Assembly: GCF_001613245.1 (NCBI RefSeq)
Contig: NZ_BDBZ01000001.1
Coordinates: 186,001-250,000 of the forward strand
DNA from: Nocardia speluncae NBRC 108251
GTDB taxonomy: Bacteria > Actinomycetota > Actinomycetes > Mycobacteriales > Mycobacteriaceae
DNA length: 64,000 nucleotides
Direction: 5' to 3'
Shown: positions 35,479 to 43,631 of the stretch, in pieces
Position numbering within the stretch: position 1 is the stretch's first letter
Layout: each line of letters opens with the position of its first letter
Notes under the pieces: generated by a model
What the model was told of the DNA's origin: nothing
The model's input: the letters and a program-made list of their open reading frames with translations, nothing else
Database searches by the model: none
Program-made: the position numbers and the translations under genes

Positions 35479-37692
35479 GTGCCCGTTGCCCTGACCGCCG
35501 ACCAAGCGGCGCTGGCCGAAACCGTCGCCGGATTCGCGGACCGGTATGCCGCCCGCGAATACACGCGTAAGCACACCGATCGCCTGAAACAGGGGAACCT
35601 GCCCGAATTCTGGCCGGAACTGGTCGCGCTGGGACTCACCGGCGTGCACCTTCCGGAAACGGTCGGCGGCCAAGGCGGAACGCTCGACGATCTCGCTGTC
35701 GTGCTCGCCGAATCGGGCCGGGCACTGCTGCCCGGCCCACTGCTGCCCACGGCGGTCGCCGGTGCCGTACTCGCGTCCGCCGGTGGTTGCGCCGACGAGG
35801 CGTTGCGGCGGATCGCCGAAGGCGCGCCCGGCGCGGTGATCGGTCCGGAACACCGGGTCGCGTGCACCGCGGAAACCGGCGGCGCCGCAACACTGCTCAC
35901 CGGTGAAACCGGCATAGTCCTGGGCGCCGCGTCCGCGGAACTGTTCGTCGTGGCGGCCCTCGCCGGGACCGAAACCCGGTGGTACCTGGTCGAACGCAAC
36001 GCCGCTGGAATCGAGGTAGAGGCGAAAGACGGCGTCGATCTGGGCCGCGACCTCGGCATCGTCCGGTTCCGCGAGGTGGCCGTGGCCGCGCCGATCGAGC
36101 TGGACACCGATCGGGCCGAAGCCCTCGCCACCGCATTCTTCGCCGTGGAGGCGGCCGGGGTCATCCGCTGGTGCAGCGATACCGCCACCGAGTACGTCAA
36201 ATCCCGGGTCCAGTTCGGCCGGCCGATCGGTGCTTTCCAGGCGGTGCAGCACCGCACCGCCCGGTTGCTGATCACGAGTGAACTCGCCACGGCCGCTGCC
36301 TGGGACGCCGTACGAGGTCTCGGCGATGAGCCCGGGCAGCGGACCCACGCCGTCGCGGGCTCGGTCCTGACCACGCTCGGTAACGCGGTGCACGCCGCGG
36401 TGGAATGTCTCGGCCTGCACGGTGCGATCGGCTTCACCTGGGAACACGATCTGCACCTGTACTGGCGGCGCGCTATGGCGCTGGCCGGTCTGGCCGGGCC
36501 GGTGGAATCGTGGGAACTGCGCCTCGGTGACGCCGCTCTGCAGGGGCCACGCACCTTCGCCGTTCCACTGCCGGAGACGGATTCGACTTTCCGCGAATGG
36601 GTATCGCAGATCCTGGACCGTGCGACGCAACTGGACAATCCGAACCCGTCGAAGGTCGGCGACCACGATGCGGTGAACACCGGCGCCCGCCGCACCCTGC
36701 TGGCGGACAGTGGCCTGGTGTCGCCGCCGATGGCCAAGCCCTTCGGTATCGAAGCGAGTCCGCTGGAACAGCTGATCCTGCAGGACGAATACGACAGGCA
36801 CGGTATCGCCCAGCCCTCCATGGGGATCGGGCAGTGGGTGGTGCCGATCGTGCTGCATCGCGGCACTCCCGAGCAGCTCGCCCGGCTGGCCGGCCCGGCG
36901 CTGCGCGGCGAGGAGATCTGGTGCCAGCTGTTCAGTGAACCCGAGGCCGGCTCCGATGTGGCGTCGCTGAGCCTGCGTGCCTCCCGGGTCGACGGCGGAT
37001 GGCGACTCCAGGGACAGAAGATCTGGACCACCCTCGCCCATCGCGCCGACTGGGGTCTGCTGCTGGCCCGTACCGACCCCGAGGCGGGCCGTCATCAGGG
37101 GCTCACCATGCTCCTGGTGGATATGCACGCCGAAGGGGTCGACGTGCGCCCGATCGTGCAGGCCAGCGGCGATGCCGAATTCAACGAGGTGTTCTTCGAC
37201 GACGCATTCGTGCCGGACGAGATGGTCCTGGGCGAACCCGGCCAGGGATGGGCGCTGACCCTGGAAACTCTGGCACAGGAACGCCTGTTCATCGGCGGTG
37301 TCCGCGATCCAGGACACAACGAGCGCATCAGGGGCATCATCGAACGCGGTGAATACGCCGGCACCCGTGACGATGCGGTGCGCACCCTCGGTCGGATCAG
37401 CGCCCGGGGCGCAGCCATCTCCGCAATGAATCTGCGGGAGACGATCCGGCGACTGGACGGTCACGCCATCGGCCCGGCCACCAGTGTGGCCAAAGCGGCC
37501 GCGTCGATTCTGCACACCGATGCCGCGGCCGCGGCGCTGAACTTGATCGGCCCGGCGGCCGCGCTCGGTGAAGCGCTATCCGAACCCGTGCATCACGAAC
37601 TCGATATCCCGACCTGGGTGATCGGCGGCGGCACCCTCGAGATCCAACTGAACACCATCGCAACCCTGGTAATGGGCCTGCCGCGGAAGTAG
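35479..37692 (+). CDS. fadE34: Fused acyl-CoA dehydrogenase, FadE34-like
   Basis: A 737-residue protein made of two acyl-CoA dehydrogenase units in tandem. The N-terminal half is about residues 1-360 and includes SRVQFGRPIGAFQAVQH. The C-terminal half is about residues 390-737, with QLFSEPEAGSDVASL, KIWTTLAHRADW and IPTWVIGGGTLEIQLN. This layout matches FadE34/ChsE3, which dehydrogenates the C5 side chain of 3-oxo-chol-4-en-24-oyl-CoA during cholesterol degradation. The KstR-like operator upstream supports that role. The GTG at 35479 has GGAG at 8 nt; a TTG at 35449 is an alternative. Other two-domain FadE proteins exist, so the exact substrate is inferred. Confidence 0.82.
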   Translation: MPVALTADQAALAETVAGFADRYAAREYTRKHTDRLKQGNLPEFWPELVALGLTGVHLPETVGGQGGTLDDLAVVLAESGRALLPGPLLPTAVAGAVLASAGGCADEALRRIAEGAPGAVIGPEHRVACTAETGGAATLLTGETGIVLGAASAELFVVAALAGTETRWYLVERNAAGIEVEAKDGVDLGRDLGIVRFREVAVAAPIELDTDRAEALATAFFAVEAAGVIRWCSDTATEYVKSRVQFGRPIGAFQAVQHRTARLLITSELATAAAWDAVRGLGDEPGQRTHAVAGSVLTTLGNAVHAAVECLGLHGAIGFTWEHDLHLYWRRAMALAGLAGPVESWELRLGDAALQGPRTFAVPLPETDSTFREWVSQILDRATQLDNPNPSKVGDHDAVNTGARRTLLADSGLVSPPMAKPFGIEASPLEQLILQDEYDRHGIAQPSMGIGQWVVPIVLHRGTPEQLARLAGPALRGEEIWCQLFSEPEAGSDVASLSLRASRVDGGWRLQGQKIWTTLAHRADWGLLLARTDPEAGRHQGLTMLLVDMHAEGVDVRPIVQASGDAEFNEVFFDDAFVPDEMVLGEPGQGWALTLETLAQERLFIGGVRDPGHNERIRGIIERGEYAGTRDDAVRTLGRISARGAAISAMNLRETIRRLDGHAIGPATSVAKAAASILHTDAAAAALNLIGPAAALGEALSEPVHHELDIPTWVIGGGTLEIQLNTIATLVMGLPRK

Positions 37693-37907
37693 CGGAGCGG
37701 CCCGGCGGTCGCCTCCCGGTAGAAAGACCCGCGATCAGGTCGTCGGTGGCGGGGGCCGGGGCCGGTATAGACGTGACACTATGGGATTTCTCGTCGGTAT
37801 CCTGCGATTTCGGTCCAACGGGCATTCTCATCAGCGGGAGTACCGCAAGGGGGCCACGGAATGGAATTCTGATAAGCAGGTGACGGTCCCGGGTGAGGAA
37901 GGTGGAC

Positions 37908-38942
37908 GTGGCTCGCACGGAGGAATGGACGCTCCATCGTCCGGTGAACGCTGCGATCCTCAATCCCTACGTCGACTACATCGAGAGCGTGCTGAAGGCA
38001 CTGGAGGACGGGCTGGGAGACAAGAATGCGCAAACGCTGACCCCGGCGGAACTGGTCCAGGAACAGCCCGAGCGCATCGGTGACAGCGCACTGCAAGAGC
38101 AGTACGGCCTCAACACCGAGCAGATTCAGAGCTACCAGAACGACTGGTATGCCCTCGATGATCAAATCGGCTTCATTGCTTCCTTTGCAGCCGCGGACGC
38201 CAATACTGTGAGCCAGGAGTTCGAGGATCTGCGCGATGCGGCCGTCGAGATCTCGGCCGAGGTCCCGGACGATCCCACCCCGATCCGCCAGATCGATGCC
38301 GTGAACGCGCTGGACAACGCGGTCGGTGTCGCATACGAGGCGGTCCTGCGCGCATATGCGAAGCTGGAGGGCAAATCCACTGATGTGCCCGCACAGGATT
38401 GGTCGAGTAACGGCGGGGCCGCGCCGTACGTCCCCGGTGTCACGGACACCGGCAGCGCTTACAGCAATGACTCACCTCAGCCGATCGGTGAAGGTGAGAA
38501 GGCGCGGGTCGAGGAGATCTATCAGTATCTGCTCGAGAAGGGCTTCACACCCGCGCAAGCGGCCGGAATTCTCGGGAACCTGCAGGTGGAGTCGGGTTTC
38601 GACACCGGCGCGTACAACCCGGGCGAAGGCGCGATCGGCCTGGCGCAGTGGTTGGGTGGTCGGCGGGAGAACCTGGAAGCCTTCGCGGCGAAACGCGGTG
38701 CCGACGTGACGGACTGGAGAACACAGATCGATTTCATGGTGCACGAACTGGAAGGCAGCGAATCGGGTGCCATGCGTAGGCTGAAGGACACCACATCGGC
38801 GGGGCAGGCGGCGGCTGTCTTCGACGAGTACTACGAACGAAGCTCCGGCGAAGCGCGCGGGCAGCGTATCGCCAACGCGGAGAGCATCGCGAGCAGTATG
38901 GCCGGCTCCGGTCGCTCCACCGATTCCTCGGTTCTGGCCTGA
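37908..38942 (+). CDS. Helical N-domain and phage-type lysozyme protein
   Basis: About 344 residues. The N-terminal 160 residues are helical and acidic and include an ESX-substrate-like layout without a clear WXG. A short Gly/Ser/Pro linker follows. Residues about 200-340 match the phage tail-tip lysozyme family (Phage_lysozyme2): AAGILGNLQVESGFDTGAYN with the expected catalytic Glu, then EGAIGLAQWLGGRR. It would cleave peptidoglycan. No signal peptide is visible, so export by a type VII system is possible but unproven. GTG 37908 follows AGGAAGG; GTG 37893 is an alternative start. Confidence 0.78.
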   Translation: MARTEEWTLHRPVNAAILNPYVDYIESVLKALEDGLGDKNAQTLTPAELVQEQPERIGDSALQEQYGLNTEQIQSYQNDWYALDDQIGFIASFAAADANTVSQEFEDLRDAAVEISAEVPDDPTPIRQIDAVNALDNAVGVAYEAVLRAYAKLEGKSTDVPAQDWSSNGGAAPYVPGVTDTGSAYSNDSPQPIGEGEKARVEEIYQYLLEKGFTPAQAAGILGNLQVESGFDTGAYNPGEGAIGLAQWLGGRRENLEAFAAKRGADVTDWRTQIDFMVHELEGSESGAMRRLKDTTSAGQAAAVFDEYYERSSGEARGQRIANAESIASSMAGSGRSTDSSVLA

Positions 38943-39154
38943 TTCCGGGGATTTTCGGTTAGCACGAGGCCTCCGGACAGTTCCTCAGGGATGGGAATAT
39001 GGGCCGTTAATCCCCTCGCTGCCCGACTGGTTCAATCGTGCGTAGAGTGAGTGCCGCCAAGTGTGTTAACACCACGGTGCCGTGGGGAAATTAGTGTGAG
39101 GACGCGGCGCCGAACGGGCTCCGTGCAGGACAGCAAGGGATACAGGACTTCCGA

Positions 39155-39826
39155 ATGGGTCACCCGCAACAACCCAATCCGTACCAACAGCAGCCGGGTC
39201 AGCCCATGCCACCCGGCCAACCCTATCCAGGACAGCCGATGCCTGGTCAGCCGTATCCGGGCCAACCGTACCCGGGGCAGCCGCAGTACGGGCAGCAGTT
39301 TCCGCCGCCGGGGCAGCCGCCGTACGGCGCGCCGGGGGGCTACGGTCAGCCGCCACGTCCGTCGGGGGGTAGTGGCGGCAAGATCGCGCTCATCATCGGC
39401 GGTGTCGCCGTGGTACTCATCGCGGTCGGCGTCGGCGGGTATTTCGCTTTCAGCGGCGGTGGCTCGGTGATGGGCGGCGGCTACGACGACCCGCGCGACG
39501 TGGCGCAGGCGTGGGTGGACCAGGACGGCGACCCCGAAGATTTGGTCTGCCAGGCGGATCTGGACGAGGTCGCGCAGTTCGAGCAGGACAATCCCGTCCA
39601 GCCCACCGGTATGCCCTCGAATATGCCGAAGCCGGAGACGAAGCTGAAAAGCGTGGACGTGCCCTCGGGGAGCGATAAGGGAACGTTCACCATGGAAATG
39701 ACGATGGAGCTCCTCGGCGACGAGACAACCTCGACCTCGACCTACGATCTGGTCGAGGAAGACGGTAGCTGGAAGGTATGTGGGATCCTCGATCCCGATA
39801 TCGAGGTCGACACTCCGGGTTTCTGA
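39155..39826 (+). CDS. Pro-rich membrane-anchored protein
   Basis: A 223-residue protein. Residues 1-70 are repetitive (PGQPYPGQP and variants), Pro/Gln/Gly/Tyr-rich and cytoplasmic. One membrane segment is at about residues 76-100 (IALIIGGVAVVLIAVGVGGYFAF). The outer domain is about 110 residues with two cysteines (LVCQADL, WKVCGI) and looks like the DUF4878/NTF2-like folds of actinobacterial lipoproteins. The function is unknown. A strong terminator follows. Confidence 0.78.
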   Translation: MGHPQQPNPYQQQPGQPMPPGQPYPGQPMPGQPYPGQPYPGQPQYGQQFPPPGQPPYGAPGGYGQPPRPSGGSGGKIALIIGGVAVVLIAVGVGGYFAFSGGGSVMGGGYDDPRDVAQAWVDQDGDPEDLVCQADLDEVAQFEQDNPVQPTGMPSNMPKPETKLKSVDVPSGSDKGTFTMEMTMELLGDETTSTSTYDLVEEDGSWKVCGILDPDIEVDTPGF

Positions 39827-39851
39827 CCCGGTCTCGACAACAGCTCGTAAG

Positions 39852-39894
39852 GCCCCGGCCGTGCGGAATGATTCCGCACGGCCGGGGCTGTTTT
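39852..39894 (+). terminator. Rho-independent terminator
   Basis: A 15-bp perfect GC-rich stem with a 7-nt AATGATT loop (arms within 39852-39866 and 39874-39888) is followed by TGTTTTCG. It lies 26 bp after the stop of the Pro-rich membrane protein gene. Confidence 0.9.
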
Positions 39895-40066
39895 CGTCTC
39901 GGCCGGATTTTGGGCCGTCGAACGGCCGATAACGGTGGAGTCGGTTTCCGGAACACGCCGATCCTGTTCCATTGCAGGGCGCCGCCTGGGGTATTCGCTG
40001 ACGGGGGGTCTCGCCGATTACACCTGCCGGAAAATGATGTGGTGGACAGGGGCTTTCAGCACAATC

Positions 40067-40122
40067 CACCCTTGGTGTCGTCCTCACTCACCCTTGGTGG
40101 ACGAATACTCGCACCAAGGGTG
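40067..40122. promoter_or_regulatory. Three phased 11-bp operator-like sites
   Basis: CACCCTTGGTG occurs at 40067-40077 and 40089-40099, and its reverse complement CACCAAGGGTG at 40112-40122. Each is a CACC-NNN-GGTG palindrome, and centres are 22 and 23 bp apart, about two helical turns. The last two also form an 11-bp hairpin with a 12-nt loop. They lie 134-189 bp upstream of the lipoprotein gene at 40256. The rest of 39895-40255 holds no recognised gene. Confidence 0.7.
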
Positions 40123-40255
40123 TAAGTAGTTGTGGCGCAAAGGATTCGATAAGACGGATACAAGATCCGGAGGCCATTCTGCTGGGTGTAACGTTTCCGC
40201 GACCCGGCTTCGAGGTGGATCTTGCGGGAACCGGATTCCCGCGAAGGAGTTTCCT

Positions 40256-40582
40256 GTGCGAATCGCCGCACTGATATCAGCGCCGGCCGCCGGTGCAGTG
40301 CTGTTGCTAGGTGCCTGCGCAAATCCGCTGCTGAGTGCGGAAAATTACTTCGAACGTGTCGAATTAGAGCTTACGGTCGAGTATCTGCTCCGACAACAGG
40401 GGGAGGTCCAGGTATTTGCGGTCGAATGCCCGAAGGCATTGGAAATTCGCATGAACGCCCAGACCCATTGTCGGGCGCAGAACGGTGACGGGGAACTGAA
40501 CGATGTCACCGTGGTTGTGATCCGAGCTGCCGGCGAACGTGGCCGGATCGCGGTACAGGTGAACGCTGCCCATTCGGAGTGA
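40256..40582 (+). CDS. DUF4333-type lipoprotein
   Basis: A 108-residue lipoprotein. The signal peptide ends in a lipobox, LLGAC, so the cysteine near residue 22 would be lipidated and the protein held at the outer face of the membrane. The mature part resembles DUF4333, with a Cys pair (VECPKAL, QTHCRAQ) likely to form a disulfide. The GTG start at 40256 has GAAGGAG upstream. The function is unknown. Confidence 0.8.
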   Translation: MRIAALISAPAAGAVLLLGACANPLLSAENYFERVELELTVEYLLRQQGEVQVFAVECPKALEIRMNAQTHCRAQNGDGELNDVTVVVIRAAGERGRIAVQVNAAHSE

Positions 40583-40694
40583 CGATCTGTATCGAGCAGC
40601 TTGCTCGCCGCCTGGACCCGAGGCTCGACTCAGAGGTGATCATGAGAGCACAGTGAGTAAGTTCCGTGCGCAAAACCGTTGGCAGCCAAAGCAG

Positions 40695-40729
40695 CCGACG
40701 TCGGCTGAAGCGGATCCAGCCGACGTCGG
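40695..40729. terminator. Bidirectional terminator hairpin
   Basis: A perfect 13-bp stem (40695-40707 with 40717-40729) with a 9-nt loop sits between the convergent lipoprotein and WXG100 genes. It lacks a T-run on the plus side but its place between convergent genes fits termination. Confidence 0.6.
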
Positions 40730-40739
40730 TGCGTAGCGA

Positions 40740-41042
40740 TCACACGATATCGAAGCCCTGGCCGATCTTGTGATCGACTGCGAGCATGTTCTGCATCGCA
40801 TAGTCGGCGTCCGCGTTCAAATCACGAAGAATCTGTGTCGTGTCTTCGAGCTCTGACTTCAGCACACTGTGCGTTGAGATGAATCCGGCCTGAGCCTGAT
40901 CGCCGGCGAGGCTCTCGCCGAAAGCGACAGCGGCATTGTTCAGCTCCTCGATCTGATCATCCATGGTGCCTGCATGTGTGTTGATCGCATGTACCATTTC
41001 TTCGATCTGACCTTTATTGTACTCGATGATGTCAGCGGTCAT
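40740..41042 (-). CDS. WXG100-like protein without tryptophan
   Basis: A 100-residue two-helix protein, the length of the ESAT-6/CFP-10 family, and last in the minus operon. The turn region reads AFGESLAGDQAQAGF, so no WXG is present and the protein has no Trp at all. It probably pairs with the WXG100 protein encoded just upstream (57-bp gap). Such pairs are exported by a type VII secretion system. Codons here are richer in A and T at third positions than in the flanks. Confidence 0.78.
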   Translation of the reverse strand: MTADIIEYNKGQIEEMVHAINTHAGTMDDQIEELNNAAVAFGESLAGDQAQAGFISTHSVLKSELEDTTQILRDLNADADYAMQNMLAVDHKIGQGFDIV

Positions 41043-41099
41043 TCTATGCTCTCCATTCCAAATCTTGAATAACTGTGTGATCGGCGAAGAAGGTACCTA

Positions 41100-41393
41100 T
41101 CAAGCGTTCGCCGAATCGGCATCACCGACCTGCTTGCCGCTGTTGTTGACGGCTTCCTGGAGATCCTGCAACTTGATGTTCAAATTCTTCGCCTCCAGGT
41201 CCCATTCTTCGAGTTTGCGTTCGAACGACGTATTCGCCTCGCCTTTCCAGCCCCGCTTGACGTCCTGAACTTCCTTGTTGATGAGATTGAACGTCGTGCG
41301 AAGCGTTTCGATCGCGTCGTTCATACGGGTTGCGACGCTGGCGACTGCGGCCTGATCCGCGCCGACGGACCCCGAGAGATTGGTGAGAGCCAT
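41100..41393 (-). CDS. WXG100 protein (ESAT-6-like)
   Basis: A 97-residue helical hairpin with the WXG motif as Trp49-Lys-Gly51 in RGWKGEANTSFERKL. It belongs to the CFP-10/ESAT-6 superfamily and probably forms a dimer with the next gene's product. The gene is downstream of espG and immediately upstream of the Trp-less partner. Secretion would need ESX core components, which are not in this window. Confidence 0.88.
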   Translation of the reverse strand: MALTNLSGSVGADQAAVASVATRMNDAIETLRTTFNLINKEVQDVKRGWKGEANTSFERKLEEWDLEAKNLNIKLQDLQEAVNNSGKQVGDADSANA

Positions 41394-41457
41394 GGTGTTG
41401 ACCTTTCATTGGTAGAGTGGGCGCCGTGGTCCGGCGGCCGGGTGAACAACGGGGGTA

Positions 41458-42261
41458 TCAAGCGCCGTGCGACGAAGTGAGCCACCTCCCCCCGGGGAGG
41501 CCCTCGAACAGCGCGGCGAGTGCTTGCGTCACTCGGTGGTCACTGCCCGCGGTCAGCGTGGTCCAGACTTGCTGATCCGGCGAAACCATAGGTGCGGAGA
41601 CGATTCGACCGCGCCGGGTGTCGTAGACCGCGACTGTTCCCGGTGCGCGGACGGTAACGCCGTCGGTGTGCGCGTATGCCACGATTTCCGCGAAACCATG
41701 GCAGGAACCCAATGCCGAACCCAGTTGCGTGGCGTCGCGGCCACGAAGTCCGAGGGCGTGCAGTGCATCGACGTAGCCACTGGTGTCTTCGGCGGCGCTG
41801 AGGCGTGCTGCGAGTTCGCCGGCGGATGCGCTGAATGCGGGCACATCGGCCGGGTCGCACGCGCCGAGCGCGGTCAGCAGCGGTGTGGCAAGGGCGTCCG
41901 GCGTTCCGTCACTCCAGAGGAGGCCGATCTCGTAGCGGTCGCCGATACGGGTTGCCACTGCGTGATGCCCGGCGCTCTGCGCAATGCTCACCCGGGTGAC
42001 TGTGGTTCCCGGGTAGATCCGCGCCACCAGTTCCCGCTCCGGATGCGCCAGTGTGAAGAGGGCACTGGCGAGTTCGGAGTCGACTTCACCGTGGTCGTCG
42101 AGAACACCGTCGGCCTGCAAGGCGATCAGCGCCTGGTCTCGCGCTGCCGCCCATGCCGTGTACGAATCCTGCTGGGGCCCGGCGGCAAGTACACGCGGTA
42201 GCGTCTGAACGCCCAGCCGTTCGGCAGCCAGGAGTAGTGCGTCGTTGGACAGTGATCTCAT
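41458..42261 (-). CDS. espG: EspG-family chaperone
   Basis: A 267-residue EspG-type cytosolic chaperone, which binds PE-PPE dimers and guides them to the secretion machinery. Recognisable parts are NDALLLAAERLGVQTLP, the middle strands ELVARIYPGTTVTRVSIAQS, and SALGSCHGFAEIVAY. GGAAGG precedes the ATG at 42261; the open frame extends upstream without homology. It is encoded just after PE and PPE in the same operon, the usual arrangement. Confidence 0.83.
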   Translation of the reverse strand: MRSLSNDALLLAAERLGVQTLPRVLAAGPQQDSYTAWAAARDQALIALQADGVLDDHGEVDSELASALFTLAHPERELVARIYPGTTVTRVSIAQSAGHHAVATRIGDRYEIGLLWSDGTPDALATPLLTALGACDPADVPAFSASAGELAARLSAAEDTSGYVDALHALGLRGRDATQLGSALGSCHGFAEIVAYAHTDGVTVRAPGTVAVYDTRRGRIVSAPMVSPDQQVWTTLTAGSDHRVTQALAALFEGLPGGRWLTSSHGA

Positions 42262-42304
42262 CTGTGCCTTCCGCGCCGGCGACAGGTATCGGAGCGTAGG
42301 CCGG

Positions 42305-43309
42305 TCATGGGGTCCCCCTCTGTTGTGCGGGTACGGCGGCATCATGCGCCGCGTTGGCCGGGGCCGTTGCCCCCAGCACGGCCGGTGCAGCCTGAATCGC
42401 CTCGGCGAGATCGGTCGGGTCCGCGCGATACGGCGCGGCATCGCCGGCGCGGCTGCCGCGGTCGTCAGTAGAGGCCGCCGCGGCACCGGGTCCTGCCGCG
42501 CCCGGCATCGGCCCGTTCGATCCCGGATCGCTGGCTGCTGTTGTTGTCGTGGCCGCCGGTGTGGTCGGCGCCGTCGTGGCTTGCACTATGGACACTGCAC
42601 GATAGGCACCCGGCTCACGATGTAGTGGAATCGAGGGAACCCGTGGGAAACCGGGCCCCACGCCGCGTGGTGCGTGAGTGACCGGTGTGACTGTGGACCG
42701 AGGCTCGGCACGAGCTTTCTCCTCGGCACGTAATGCGCTGTCCGATACGACGACCGGCGGTGGCGCATGCTGCCACGGTGTGGCCAGTGCATCACTGGCC
42801 GCCTCGTAGGTACGCATTACTCGGGCGGCCGACGATTTCGCGGCATCCTGCTGAAATTCGGTATCGTCGGCGATAGCGGTCAGCGGTGCCCCGAGGATCG
42901 CGCTGACCTGGGCGATCGTTTCTTGCGCCGCCGCCAATGCGGCTACTTCCTCGGGGTGGGGCATGGCAGCCCTCGCGAGTTCGTAGGTCGCGATGTGCTC
43001 GGCGACACGGGTGGCGTTGGCTGCCGCCGCGCCCGCCGCGTCCAGTAGCCAGTCCCGGACGACCGCGAGACGCTCGAGCGGGATGGCGCTGCTCTCGGAC
43101 CGCCAGGCCTGCCGTAGCTCGGCCACGATCCGGTCGTAGTCGAGTGCCGCGGTGCCGAATTGTGTTCCGAGCCGCGTCCAGGCAGCGACCGCATCGGCCA
43201 GTCGCATGGTGCCACCGCCTGTGATGAGGTCTGTCGCCAGTTTCTCTGCGGGCCGGGCTTCCCAGACCACGCCGGTGAATCCGTGTGCCGGTGGTTCGAT
43301 CACCGGCAC
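42305..43309 (-). CDS. PPE-family protein
   Basis: A 334-residue protein. The first 170 residues are a PPE domain starting IEPPAHGFTGVVWEARPAEKL, quoted here as EPPAHGFTGVVWEARP, with an AELRQAWRSES loop. The rest is a Pro/Ala/Thr/Gly-rich tail. PPE proteins pair with PE proteins and are exported by ESX systems to the cell surface or beyond. The GTG start at 43309 immediately follows the PE stop (TGAGTG), so the pair is translationally coupled. Confidence 0.83.
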   Translation of the reverse strand: MPVIEPPAHGFTGVVWEARPAEKLATDLITGGGTMRLADAVAAWTRLGTQFGTAALDYDRIVAELRQAWRSESSAIPLERLAVVRDWLLDAAGAAAANATRVAEHIATYELARAAMPHPEEVAALAAAQETIAQVSAILGAPLTAIADDTEFQQDAAKSSAARVMRTYEAASDALATPWQHAPPPVVVSDSALRAEEKARAEPRSTVTPVTHAPRGVGPGFPRVPSIPLHREPGAYRAVSIVQATTAPTTPAATTTTAASDPGSNGPMPGAAGPGAAAASTDDRGSRAGDAAPYRADPTDLAEAIQAAPAVLGATAPANAAHDAAVPAQQRGTP

Positions 43310-43615
43310 TCACCCAGTTCTGACGGGTGCGGTGAACCCGTCGGCGTTGCTGAGTTCCATCGCGAGGACCCCGTCTGCTTGTGCGCGCACTGTAGCGGCG
43401 AGTTTGCGTAGTTCGACGACTGCGAGATCGCCGGAGACGCTGTACGACTCACCGACTCGGCGTAGCGTTTGTGCGGCTTCGACGGAAACCTCGTCGCTGC
43501 CCGCGGGTGGAGCGTTCAGCAGAGGCCATTCCGTGCGCAGTGTCGCGTCCAGCCGGTCGGCGAGCGCATCGAGATCGAGGGCCGCGCCACGTGCGCGGTC
43601 GGGATCGTATTCCAT
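43310..43615 (-). CDS. PE-family protein
   Basis: A 101-residue PE-like protein with the core PPAGSDEVSVEAAQTLRR and VVELRKLAATVRAQADG, a helical hairpin that pairs with PPE proteins. GGGGAGGAA precedes the ATG. It is directly followed by the PPE gene and likely makes a PE-PPE dimer with it. The signature YxxxD/E secretion signal is not obvious. Confidence 0.78.
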   Translation of the reverse strand: MEYDPDRARGAALDLDALADRLDATLRTEWPLLNAPPAGSDEVSVEAAQTLRRVGESYSVSGDLAVVELRKLAATVRAQADGVLAMELSNADGFTAPVRTG

Positions 43616-43631
43616 GGGTTCCTCCCCGGGG

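Noticed and set aside
40695..40729. Hairpin as an operator
   Set aside because: It sits between two convergent gene ends, far from any start codon, so termination is more likely.
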